A stretch of DNA of 64,000 nucleotides from Lethocerus indicus (taxonomy: Eukaryota > Arthropoda > Insecta > Hemiptera > Belostomatidae). Below, one piece after another: positions 1 to 11,190 of this stretch. The translations under genes and the position numbers were made by a program. Within the stretch, counting starts at the first letter, position 1, and the number at the start of each line of letters is the position of its first letter. The stretch spans positions 10,971,600-11,035,599 of the forward strand of contig JACDQD010000007.1 in the NCBI GenBank assembly GCA_019843655.1, read 5' to 3'. The notes beneath the pieces were generated by a model. The model was not told the origin of the DNA and ran no database searches. It saw only the letters and a list, made by a program, of their open reading frames with translations.

Positions 1-1833
1 CCCTAATTATCAGCGTCTATCAATATTTTCTGGAATTTAATTAATGCGATATAGCGGGGTTTAGTTTAATTTAACGGGGCTACATGTACTTTCCGATTTT
101 GAAGTATTTGTCTTTCAGACCACTTGTCTTGTTCGAATGTGTGAAAGTTTTGCTTTCAGTTCTATCTAGGGAATGGGACTTTAACATTAACATTCCTCCT
201 TTACGAGCTAAGCACCCACTCTCTGTCCCGCCTCCGTGTTGTCAACTTACGGTGGGAGAAATCTTGCAGAGAAAAAAAACCTTAATCCAGTTAGACAGAG
301 GATCCAATATCCGGACATAGTGGATCTCCGGGAAATAACCTACGAGCGGATATTTTAGAAACAGGACGCTATAATTATTCCCGATCGATCAGAACCCGTT
401 ACAGCCGCGTTCTTCGTATAACGCCGAGCGTTCAAAAGTTGCACCATTGTAGTCGTGCGTGGGGCTAAAAAAAAAGAATAACCGGGAGAAATAACTGCGA
501 TAATAATCCAGCGCCTCCGGGCCGCTCAATTCCCCCCAAAAAAACTCCTAACGGCGTTGGTTGGGCCCGGGGCGGGTGCGGCACGACACATTGCTCCCCT
601 CCGATAATTGATGGGAAAAGTTACATCTCACGGGCTCTTTTCGCGGGGCCCCTCCCCCGCCCCCTCACCCGTTCATCTGGGCCGACAAATCTGCCAAGTT
701 TGGCCGCGCCCCGGCCCGAAATTTTGCCCGGTCGCCTTTACTCGTTGCTGGGGTGCCCTCTTATCGCGGCCCAGATAACCGACGCTAAATACCCGACTAC
801 CGAATTTTACAGCCTCCGTCGCGGGTATAAGATCTCCCGCTGAGATAGTTACCCTACTCCCCCACCGCCACGGCCCAACTAATAGGGGTTGTCGTATGTC
901 TTAATTAGGTGTTCCCGGCCGAACTCGGGCAAATTTATATCGCTCCGATTTAACGTACGCGTGTCCCAGTTCTGTGCTCACTTCCCGGGGGTTCCTCGGC
1001 GATAATCTGCCATCTATCGTTTGGAAATTTTTCATTGCCGTTAATATACGTTATGCTGTAGTCAAACGGCCGTATATAGCATCGGAGAATTTTTTTCTCC
1101 AGAGAAATCTGTTTCCACACTTCCGACTCCGACGTAAACAGACCAGTCTCTTTATGACGCCTCCTTAACATTTCCGCTCGTTACCGGGAACAGCTAGCAG
1201 GCCGAGAGCAATGAATTCCGTACAATAACTGGCCGGTGTAAATTTCCACCCTCCGGGATTTAAACGGGGACGAGTTTAATTTGTAATATAAGTGTAAAAC
1301 GGAAGGGATTGCGGGGCCGTATTTTATCGACTTATCCCCCCTCGCCGGCCGGAATCGGAGACATTATGCAAATCACTGGGGGTGTGGGGGTGCCTCCTCC
1401 ACCGTGCACTTTAATTTCCGTATTTAAGTCGCATCCGCTCGAGATCCGCGCCGATCGGAGCAAACGCTTAAAGTTGTAATTAATACGAGCCCCATTTGTG
1501 TCCCGAGCTTTAGAAGACCGGGCGGAAATGTACTGCTTCTCAGCGAATCTGAATTCTAGTTTATTCCGCCATACTGTTGTAAGAAAACATAAAGTTTTCA
1601 GGAACACTTTCAAGTAAGATCACTTGAAATTTCACAGTAATTTCTGTTGTATGGCAACCTTCAGACGGAATTCAAGCTTTAATGAAAACGCTATAATCAC
1701 TATAATGACGCTAGAAATGAACTAAAAACAACTGCATGTAGCCACTGTATTGGTGCCATCCTTGCCTTCTGATTCCGGTGATTTTTCCGGTTACAGTTGG
1801 CACGTCCACAGTAAGTCATTGTCAGTTTGGGCC
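1..1833. other. no gene recognised; G+C-rich interval about 480-1330
   Basis: The open frames here are short, overlap on both strands and show no family motif. The G+C-rich block is not accompanied by recognisable exon or promoter signals. Confidence 0.55.
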
Positions 1834-1908
1834 TTTGTTTCATGTAGAAGTATTTCTAGCAAGGACTTTGTTTCATGTAGGAGTATTTCTAGCAAGGACT
1901 TTGTTTGT
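1834..1908. repeat. 33-bp tandem duplication, 2.3 copies
   Basis: Units start at 1834, 1867 and 1900 (TTTGTTTCATGTAG...). The first two differ by one base and the third is cut short after about 9 bp. The period is a multiple of three, but the surrounding frame shows no recognisable protein. Confidence 0.9.
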
Positions 1909-4900
1909 AGTGAGGCTACTGAAGGATAACTCTTATCTGAAAATGGAAGTGCCCCGGCCCTTTTAACGTCCGGGCTGTTCCACGCTCTCGACGTTATCAA
2001 CTCTATAAGCGACACTTTCTTTCATCGCCGTTAGAGTTGTGCACTTGAGATTCTGACTTCCCTCCGGTGCAGTATCCATTCGGTGTTCTCGGTCTATACG
2101 CCGCTTCTCGATCCGATGTAGTTATAATCGTTTTTTGTTGTCATCTCAGTTCCTACTTTATTGTTACGGTGTCTTACACTATGTGATCTGCAACGAATGT
2201 TTCCAGGTCGGTATTTTTTTACGATCATTTTTTTAAATCCATTTTAGTTAAAAACTGTCCGTTTCCAGAAATAACTCTGGAGCTATTAGGTGCTTAGGCA
2301 TATACTATTGCACGCTCATAGTACTGAGGCGAGGATAGTTAGGTAAATGGATACAGAAAGATGAAGCGTTACTTAGACCTGTGAGAGAGATTGGACCTGA
2401 GATGAACGAGCGATAGGGTGTACCGTCAAAGGGGGCCCCATTAATCGTATTTAACTCCAATAATATTAAAGAGGAAACGCGCATCAAATGCAAATAGTAC
2501 TTATAAGTTGGCAACTTTTAGGATTACGGGTAATTGGATTGATCGATTTAAATAGAGAGTTAATCTTCCGCCCACTCACTCCCTCCCTTTCGTATCCTCC
2601 TCAAACGTTTAAGTACATCATCTCTCCTTACTCCAGCCGTCTGTATATTTGCCAAGAGCGAAAAGGATATAACTTTAAAGGAAAATTGTGTAATTACGCT
2701 TTGGAACTCACTTCGTGCAGTAAGTATTACGGGGATAGTATTTAGTACTGCTCAGGTATTTAGTAACCGGATTGTCTATTATGGCAATTTACGAACTTAA
2801 TATCGAATTATTTTGTACTATAAATGTCCATTCGGAAAAATAAGAAATGGCTCATCTAAAAAGTGTACAAAGTTTGTTTTCCTCGCCCTCTCCGGAAGCT
2901 TGAAAGGGAGGGGGGGTTGACTTTTGCGGTGCAATTTCGCTCCATTTCGAGCGCCCTCAACCTTGAAATTTTTCCCCTTTTCAGGGGGCGGCGCCGGCTT
3001 AAACCCCTCTGTTGATACTCCCGGCGCGCTTCAATAAGAGGGGATCATTCGAGGAGGAGGGTAGGTGGGGGTGGCGGCAATGCAATATCACAACACATTG
3101 CAGCGGCATGGGCCGGCCGGGTCTAGCCTGTGTCGCTCGCACCCACACAGCCCCGCCCTCCAGTCGAAGCCCTACCAATATCGGCACTCCGCTCCACGCC
3201 CGCTTCACTTTCACTCTTTATATCACTCTTCCCACCCTGAATATTCTCCAAATATTAGCACCCCCTTCGCACTCTCTTTCCGTTTCTCCCTCCCCCCCCA
3301 TCACGCTCTCTCTCTCTCTTCCTCTCCGCCACCCGGCAAATATTGCTTCTCCTCTCCTTCTCTAACCGCTCCCCCCTGCTGACAGACTTCAGTTTTTAAG
3401 ACATATTTCTCCCCGCCGCCTCACGGGACTTATCGATATCGAATACCTCCTTCGGCTTGGGATGAGGTTTAAAAAGGGGGGTTGGTAAGGTGCGTGTTTC
3501 ACTCGAGGATTGATTTCTCGACACTTCGGTTTATAGCCTCCTCCCCCCTCGTGCTACAGAAGAATAAATATAAAGGGCTCTCCGATATTAGTTTTCCTCG
3601 GGCAAACAGTATTTTAATTTCGACCTTTTGAATTGTACAAGGCATTCCAACGCAGTTTTGAAAAATGGCATACGTTTGAATTTGTTCTACCAATTCTTAA
3701 TATTGATACGGTGTGTGAAAATGTAGGCGTTTTAAAACTTGTGTAACGGCGGTTCGGAATGTGAAAGTATATCACTAGTACCTCGTGAGCTGTTGTTTAA
3801 CTTGGTGGAGGTTTTTTAATATTGCCCATTGGAAAGTATTGATGTTCTTAACTCGATATCGCATGTGGTAGATTCGTAACAGAAAATAGTCGTGGTTAAA
3901 TTTTAGAAACACCTACCAACAGAAGTTGTTGTAGAAGTCAAACAAAAATTAAGTAGCCAATATTAGATAGCGTAAGGTTTCAACGGCCGGAGAAATTATA
4001 AGATAATATAATCCATTATTCATTGGATAGTACCAAAAAGGCTACGTACAAAAACCTTTCGGCTTCTTGAACCCGGTCTTTTACTTCAAAACTGAGTTCC
4101 AGTCACAATTTCGCCCTCACCCCACCACCGAGAAAGTAAAAGCGGAAAATAGAAGCTGTTTTTCATCTGAAACCGAAGTAATTAGGTTTGAAAGGGGTTG
4201 GAGGATGGGGGCGGTTGATCAGTATTCCGGTGGGTGGGAGGCTCCCTGACCGCGGTCGGCATTCCCAAACCTATCGGTCAAACCCAACTGGCGTTAACCT
4301 CGCGATTTTTCTTACTACCCCGCTCCTATCTATTTTACGCCAGTGCTGGAGGGGTGGAGGGGGGTTTCTTCGCATTACCGACGCAGAATGCAGGGGCTGC
4401 ATCTGCACTTTATCGGTGTCAACGGAGCCTATCCTTAAGGAACAACGCCTACTGGAGAGGACGGCCCATTGAAATTATAATATCAAACGTATTCACATTT
4501 TTTCCTAAATATTTCCCATAGCTATTATAATCTAATTGAACGTTGTGGCTTCTATCATGGTACTTGTAGAAATAGTTCATCATCATATTTGAGGGTTGAA
4601 TTCATCAAAAAAACAATTTCAGCTTTTTGTGCATTCTGCGACATCATTTGTTTTAAATAAGGATTGTGCCATCATAAATTAAAGGAATATTTTATAATAG
4701 ATAACATTTTATCTATTATAACTGCCTTTTGTTTCTCGGTAACAGTTTTTTCTTTCTTATTAAATCAAAATCTACAAAATTCTCTAATAATACACGAAAT
4801 CATAGATTGTATTAGAAATATAAAAAATATTTGAAATAAATTAATGAAAAGATATTAATAACTTACCAATCTCGAAAGGTTATAGGAATTGTGATCCCAT

Positions 4901-4984
4901 AAGTCGATTAGAGTGGTGGGAAAACCTCCGTTGCATGGTTTTACGTTAATTATAAAGCATTTAATTTGAATAATTTAATTGAAT
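1909..4984. other. no gene recognised
   Basis: Mixed composition, with a C/T-rich stretch at about 3230-3390. Open frames there are low-complexity Ser/Pro/Leu translations of the pyrimidine tract. A+T-rich DNA fills 4540-4980. Confidence 0.55.
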
Positions 4985-5050
4985 ACGGCGCCCGTAATAT
5001 GCTGGTACGTTACGCTCATGCGTCGTGCGGGTTAGTATTAGTAGCGCCGT
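4985..5050. repeat. 66-bp dispersed element with CGGCGC/GCGCCG ends, copy A
   Basis: It begins ACGGCGCCCG and ends AGCGCCGT, so the ends can pair. About 70% of positions match the segment at 24624-24689 without gaps, including GTGCGGGTT in the middle. G+C content is well above the flanking A+T-rich DNA. The family is not recognised. Confidence 0.6.
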
Positions 5051-6247
5051 TGATAGGCTGAATAAATATGCATTGATAACTACATTCTATTCTACCTTTT
5101 TCATTAGTATTATATTCTGAATCTTCGAGGTTAGAATCGATAATTAAATGAATTAAAGTTAATTTTAATTCTACCTTAAAATTAAAAAAACTGAAATTTT
5201 TTTATAAAGCGCAAATGCTTCATCAGAGGTGGATGAAACGGATTCTTCATCTTCCTATAAATTTTCTTTCTAACCAATTCAGCTGTAAGATTAATTTAGG
5301 AAACAAATAGTTTTTTCTATTCGTTGTTGAGTGTATCGGAATGCAGACGGTTGCTAGACAGACCGTCATACGGTATAGGTCGGGGTGAATTCGATGCTGA
5401 AAACGTGATCGGTCCGTTGTGGAGAGGAGTCGGCGGTGGGATTCATACAAAAACACGGCGCCGTACTCAAATCGTATTAGTGCCAGGTCATTAGGCGGAT
5501 GGGGATGGGGTCCCGATAGTTTACAGGTTGGAGGGAAGCCGCTGGCCCCGGCAGTTAAAGCTGCCGGCAAATCCAATCAGCGGGGGCCATTTATCAACCC
5601 CTTTTGAGTGAGCCCACTCCCACCTTAACGCTCAACTTACCCGTTCCCTTCCAATATCAGATAGCTCTCCTCTCTCTCTCTCCCTCTCCCTCTCCCTTCT
5701 TTCTACCGCTCTTTTACAATTGCCTTTTAACCTCTGTAATTCCTCCCGTCGTCGGAATTTCCCGGTTTCTCTGTGATTTTTGGTGCCCGCCCCAAGTTTC
5801 CTTTGATAGTTGTCAACAAGTATCCCCGAAGCTTATTGGAGAACAATATGGCAGAACGTATACTTTTAAATAAATATTAGGGAGCTGGAGAAGGCATGGA
5901 TTATTAGCACTCTATAAGCACTTGCGGAGAGCATTCTCTTAGTTACAGTAAGTCACTTAATTACTAATGGAATGCTGCTGACGATAGCGAACAGCCGAAC
6001 CGAATAGTGAATAATGGAATATAGACACGCTCAAACGATTTTCTAATTTTTAGAATTTCGTCTTGATAGAGTACCGATTTAAAATGAGGTATTTGAATTA
6101 AAGGCGATTCTTTCCAAAGGCAGGAAGTCTTGTGCGAACTTAATACGGATTCAGCATTACCTGTGTGTGAAGGTTCCCCAGTCTCCCTTCCCCATTTGCG
6201 TTGAGATAAATAAGAGTGCTCGGATAAGTGGGCTACCATTCATTGGC
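5051..6247. other. no gene recognised
   Basis: A short CT run lies at about 5668-5700. Other open frames are unsupported. Confidence 0.55.
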
Positions 6248-6360
6248 CTGTGCGTGCGCGCGTGTGTGTGTATCAAAGAGAGAGGGGACATATAGAGGGA
6301 GCGTGTGTGTGTGTGTGTGTGTGAATGCGTGTATATATGAGCGCGAATGTGTGCGTGCGA
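6248..6360. repeat. GT/GC-rich microsatellite, interrupted
   Basis: A GT/GC stretch at 6249-6272 and an uninterrupted GT run at about 6303-6323, separated by a purine-rich spacer. Confidence 0.95.
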
Positions 6361-7913
6361 GGCTAGGTGGGAGGCTGTCGGATTAATCTTGGCGGGAAGC
6401 GGGCGAGGGTGGGGCACCATTAATCCGCCTCGAGTCACCTCCCTACACTTAAATAACCTCTTTATCCCCCGGGCTCTTTTGCCCTATTGCATTTACCGAT
6501 GTTACCTTCTCCCGTTAAAAGACTTAAATGGGAACTTCCTTTGAGGGATAATGAATCCGGGCGAGGGATCTCCTTTTGGGAGAATGCCCGGCATAGAGCT
6601 CCGGGTTGCTACATATAAATCGCGGGCAGATAATTATATAATTAAGTCTTCCGCACAGTACCGACACAGAAGAAACCCCTAATCTGCCAATTATATAAAA
6701 ACAGTTCCGCAAAAGACTTCTGGAAAAGATACTTTCAATCGAACGATCACAAAGGTATCTATGAATATAAAAAGAAATGTCTAATGTGAAAGCCTCTAGG
6801 TGACGCTTATATACCAATTCCTTCTGTTTTGATTCCTTCCACCGATACATGAACATTAATTATTTTTAATGGCTTCAATGCATTTTCAGTGGTACGGATA
6901 GTTCTGTTTTCTATGTTGTTGTGAGGGTGCCCGGAGGTCCCACCCGTTTAGATATTAATTTTTCAAAAATTCACTATAGCGTTCCGAAATCGTTCTAGGG
7001 CTTTGCCCTTCCAGAGCGGGTTAAATTTGCGATCTCTCTCGGCTAATAATATATTCATCGGAGGGCTAGCCTAGCGGGGATCCGTTGTCAAGCGTATATG
7101 TGTGCGGTGAAGACGTGGCTGGTGCCGGGAGGTGTGTTGCGGTCCCGCCGCAGACCGACACCGCACCCACCTACCTTATATCTTATTGCCTTATATCTGG
7201 GCCCACTCCGCACTTGCGGCCGATGGACCGCCTACCGCCCCGGATTTATGGGGCCCGCCACGGGGCCGTGCCCGCATTAACCCACTGTTTGACGCCTTAC
7301 GAAACTCCTCACCCGCGCGCCTGTATAATTGGTAAGCGAAATGCTGGCCTACCGTTGGAATATATCTTCTGCGCCCTCTCGCCGTTTGGCCTTTTCTCGG
7401 ACCGGTTTCGGCCGCTCGCCATCTTCAGATGCAGTCGGCATAATGGTGAGTCATTCTGGACCGCGGACAGCTTGTACGCCCCACGTGCCGCAGGGGGGAT
7501 TAACGCACCCTCGCACGAATGTCAAATAATTGTGTATTTCATTTTTTGTTTTTAGATTCCTACCTGGCCCTGTAGGCGTACGGGAGAGATTTCATCTGGA
7601 AAATGAATCCCGACCTTTCTTCTTCCCGGATTCATCTCGTTAGATATTATACCTTTAGAGGCTCAGACGACGATTTGAAGTTAATTTACAACATACCGTC
7701 CACGTGCGTACAAAACGACGAGACTCGTGGTCTCGATGCCTGCCGTATAAATCGTCACGTCCCATGGACACCCGAAGACAAACTTCCAATACTGGGGAAA
7801 GAGGAATAATGTGTGTATATGTTTAGTTATAATTCTGATCGTTTGTTTCGTCATAATTCGCATGACGCAAAATCGTGCTCCATTTCTAGCACCAGGGCTT
7901 AAATAGTTATATT
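6361..7913. other. no gene recognised; G+C-rich block 7040-7560
   Basis: The G+C-rich block carries several overlapping open frames on the plus strand. The longest (156 codons) starts at a non-ATG codon and shows no domain or convincing splice signals. Confidence 0.5.
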
Positions 7914-8045
7914 ATTTTTTTTAACTTTTTATTTTGCACAATCAACTTTTCACAGTTATAGGTGAAATTGATACATGTGTATTTTTCACGTCTTTGTCTC
8001 GATAAAGAAACCACCCACTGATGGCGCTTTTGACATGATTTAAAT
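7914..8045 (-). mobile_element. 3' tail of a non-LTR-type retroposon, copy 1
   Basis: Minus-strand orientation, with a poly(A)-like tail at the 7914 end. It shares the order of short blocks GTGCAAAATAAAA, TTGATTGTGCA and GTGGTTTCTTT with copies at 10493 and 16140. The copy ends before the upstream block present in the other two. It may be a LINE 3' end or a SINE using such a tail. Confidence 0.65.
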
Positions 8046-9070
8046 AGTTATATTAATAATTAGAATGTTTACATTTCGGCAAAAAACTATGTTCAACGAA
8101 CTTCAACGCCATAAATACAGTCAAAAGTATAGAGATAGCACAGTATAATGATTTTAACACTTGCTCAATTATTTTAATTTGGTCCTATGGTAATCCGGTC
8201 ATGGTTTTGCGTCCGCCATTACAATTACATTTATATGCTATTCTTATTTTCATGTTTATGTACACTTCTGCAGAGTTATATCCATGATCCGTACAATATA
8301 GGTTGAACTATAGTTGTACATTACTTTATTATGATGGACCTAAAATAAATATGTTACAATATTAAATTACCATTATCATAAATGCAATACGGAAATTATG
8401 AAAATCCACATTATGACATAAATGCCTGTTAAAAAATTTGTGGATGAAAATCATTTAACTTGAGGCCAATTATGAAAGAAATGTACAAATCACTGTTGAT
8501 TTCCGATATGACTACCAATCATCTATATAATTACATACTTTGATACAATGTTGTGTAGCATTCGTTTAGGTAGTTATTATGAAGTGGGGCATTCGGTTTG
8601 AAAGATAAATATATAGATTTGTTTTTGAAGATTCAATATATTGTAGTAGATTCGAATGTAGGGCAAATCCCGTCAACGTATATTTTAAGACGAGTCATCG
8701 ATGCAAGTCTCAGATTACACAATCTTTTGCTTCTTTATAGAAGGTGTTTGCTTAGTGGGAGGGGCGCGCTCCGGTTTTGGTAACCCGATTCCGCGAATAA
8801 AAAGATTATGTCGGGCGATTAAATTGGCCCGGAAGAATAAAAAAAAAACTGTATTAATAACTAAAGTATAATACTGTTAAAAACACGTGCATCGGAATTT
8901 GATGTACTCCTGTACTATATTGCTGGTACTGTTTGCACCGTCAGTTTCCCAGTAATAGTGTGATGATAGCGTCCTCCACGTTCTGGTTCATTGGGACCCA
9001 AAAAGGGACCGCATTATTGCTATCCGGTAAGATGACCTCGACAGCGGGTGTTGAACCCCCGAGTCAATTT
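8046..9070. other. no gene recognised; A+T-rich
   Basis: Mostly A+T-rich. The last 150 bp may include the decayed 3' untranslated part of the adjacent Penelope-like copy. Confidence 0.55.
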
Positions 9071-9540
9071 TTACTGCATTAATGGGAACCATTCTGTACT
9101 GATGTTGTACTCAATGTCCCTGTTGAAGTTGTTTTTGTTTTTCTGGATTGCTATTGCCTCCGTGTTAATCATTAATGAATTATATTTTGTTTTCTGTTGT
9201 TCATACTTGATCAACTACGACAGATTTAAGTGGCTAGATAAATTTAATTTGTCTTTCGTGTTCTCTTAATTTAGTTAATTTAGTTTGTATTTGTTTTTCT
9301 ATCCAATATAACTAATTCACGCAACAACAGAGGATTGTGTGAATTAATTCTTTTACAAAGTTGGATATTTTTGTTTCTTCGCAGTTATTTTTAAATTGTG
9401 TGACACTTCTTACATAAGGGAGCAGGCCCGTCGATTGATTCTATCTTTTCGAATTGATCTTTGTTATTTGGTGGCTTTCTTACAGGTGGGTTTCTTACAT
9501 TGTGATATGGTTCTGGTTGCAGATCGTGTTGGTTTTATTA
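9071..9540 (-). mobile_element. decayed Penelope-like element: GIY-YIG endonuclease and C-terminus
   Basis: The minus-strand translation, across stops and at least one frameshift, gives YWIEKQIQTKLTKLREHERQ (GIY-YIG-type YIG..R...RL.EHER) and then PLKSVVVD. A shifted frame gives EAIAIQKNKNNFNRD followed by YNISTEWFPLMQ and a stop at 9071-9073. The endonuclease motif followed by EAIxIxKxxNNFNRD..YxxSxxWxP is the characteristic C-terminal order of Penelope-like retroelement proteins. No reverse-transcriptase domain is attached. The copy is not coding-competent. Confidence 0.72.
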
Positions 9541-9906
9541 AATAAGGAATTTAAAACTCTTGCAGTTTGAAAATTATAACTCGAATTACCGAAACTTAGA
9601 AGGACGCTGGTGTCAGATAAATTTTCGTGAGCTCTTTGAAATGTTCAGGAAGGTAACTATTTCTTTCATGGGAAATATGAAGTGGCCCCTAGCGTTACGA
9701 AAGACTCGGCTACGACCAACTTTTCGAAAAGAATTTTCCTTCGACAACGAACGGTGCCACTATAATGACGACTAATGTGACCGTAAAGTGCTGTGAACTG
9801 TGCTAACGGAACAAACCTCTCACGTGATAGATGAAGAGGAAAGAGTGTAGCTCGTATGAATAAATGAAAAGTAAATGAGCGAAGGTTTCCGCGACCAGAT
9901 TTTAGT

Positions 9907-10490
9907 ACTAACTTCCGGTAGGATCGCATAATACTGTGGGAAGAATCTCGGTCGGCAGGGGTTGACCCCCTGCAATTCCGGGATTTTTCCTGTATTTGGT
10001 AACCATGTGAGAGGGTCTATTGGAAGGTTTTTGCCTTTCCTTCTGAGGCCCTCTCGGGTGTTTTCTCCTTCCGATATTTCGGGACTCTAACTGGTTCCAT
10101 CATCAGGGTTCTACTGAAGTGTCAATCAGGGGTCCTATAAACCTAGAGATGAGGTGCGTTAATCCTCTTGGGATTAAGACTTGTTTGTCCCGAATTACCG
10201 GGAACCAACCTCTGCTGATGTTGTACCCTAATGTGTTATATTGTTTTTTGAATTGTGTGACCTGTTAGTGTCTGTTCGGCAACAGCCGATCCGATTTATA
10301 TTTATATTTCTTTTATGCCCAATTAATCTCGTCGAAATTCATCCCGTCTGTTTGCCCCATGTGGTACGTTCCCACAGCTGCAGGGGATCTTGTAGACTAC
10401 CTCGCATTCAAACAAAACGTAGTCTTTGGCTGATCGGAGGCATCGGTCTATTTTTTATGTTGTGGTGAATGTGGGCCGGGTGGCGGTAGC
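9907..10490 (-). mobile_element. decayed Penelope-like element, 3' part with 3' UTR
   Basis: Minus-strand translation gives VVYKIPCSCGN (endonuclease zinc-knuckle/GIY region), then AVAEQTLTGHTIQK, then GYNISRGWFPVIRDKQVLIP, with the final stop at 10105-10103. Stops and frame breaks interrupt it, and the catalytic YIG is lost in a shifted frame. A 3' untranslated stretch follows the stop and includes a degenerate hammerhead-like core. It ends in a 38-bp sequence (9907-9944) that matches, inverted, 34 of 38 bases at 11153-11190. The left side is interrupted by a retroposon tail at 10493. Confidence 0.75.
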
Positions 10491-10492
10491 AG

Positions 10493-10672
10493 GTTTTTTT
10501 TAACCATTTTTTATTTTGTACAATCAACATTGAATGTCATAAGTACAAATGCTGTATGTATTTTTATCGTGATAAAAGAAACGACCCAAAGATGGCACTT
10601 TGGAACAATTATGGTCTAAGGGCTAAGAAGATCTCTAGGCCAGCGGCGCTTAAGCCGACGCGGTATAGAAGT
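10493..10672 (-). mobile_element. 3' tail of a non-LTR-type retroposon, copy 2
   Basis: Minus orientation, starting with a T run on the plus strand. It shares GATCTCTxGGCCAGxGGCG and GATGGCACTTT with copy 3 at 16140. It lies between two outward-facing Penelope-like tails, consistent with later insertion. Confidence 0.7.
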
Positions 10673-10819
10673 ATCTGTTAGTGTGCGTGGGTTTACGGTA
10701 AATTCGGTAGGCCCGCCAAATGTGAAGTACGTCGATTCAACGCAGATTTCTAGGTTGAGTGAATTGTGAATGACATGACACAAAAAAAAACATAAAACTG
10801 AATTAGCCAACTAAATCCG

Positions 10820-11190
10820 CAGAAGCCAATCTAACAACAGGTAGCAGGATTCTCACGGAGACAATAGAATCCAGAAAAACAATGACGACATTAATAGGGA
10901 TGTTGATTACAACTCAGTATGTAGAATTTTGTTCCCGGTAATAAAAAGTCATAATCTCCAAGAGCATTAATCACATCCCACCTTCAGGTGTATAGAGGAC
11001 TACAAGTTGATCAACTCTTCGGTCGGACCGTGATGATGGAAACAGTAAGAGATTCGAAACGTTGAAGCAGACAACTCCCGAGAGAGACTCAGGAGGAAAG
11101 GACAAAAACGTTACCAGAGGAGCTCGCTCAGCTGGTTTCCGAACACAGTGGTTCTTCCCAAATTATTAAGCAATCCTACCGGAAGTTAGT
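10820..11190 (+). mobile_element. decayed Penelope-like element, C-terminus and 3' UTR
   Basis: Plus-strand translation gives SRILTETIE and, in the next frame, IQKNNDDINRDVDYNSVCRI then LFPVIKSHNLQEH with a stop at 10968-10970. This is the family C-terminus with one frameshift. The 3' untranslated part has a hammerhead-like core (11003-11064) in which the first C of CUGAUGA is G. It closes with the 38-bp terminal sequence at 11153-11190, shared inverted with 9907-9944. Confidence 0.72.

Noticed and set aside
7085..7555. 156-codon open frame, the longest in the window
   Set aside because: It starts at TTG, lies in a G+C-rich block with several overlapping frames, and shows no domain, repeat or splice support. 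One or two frames of this size are expected by chance in 64 kb.
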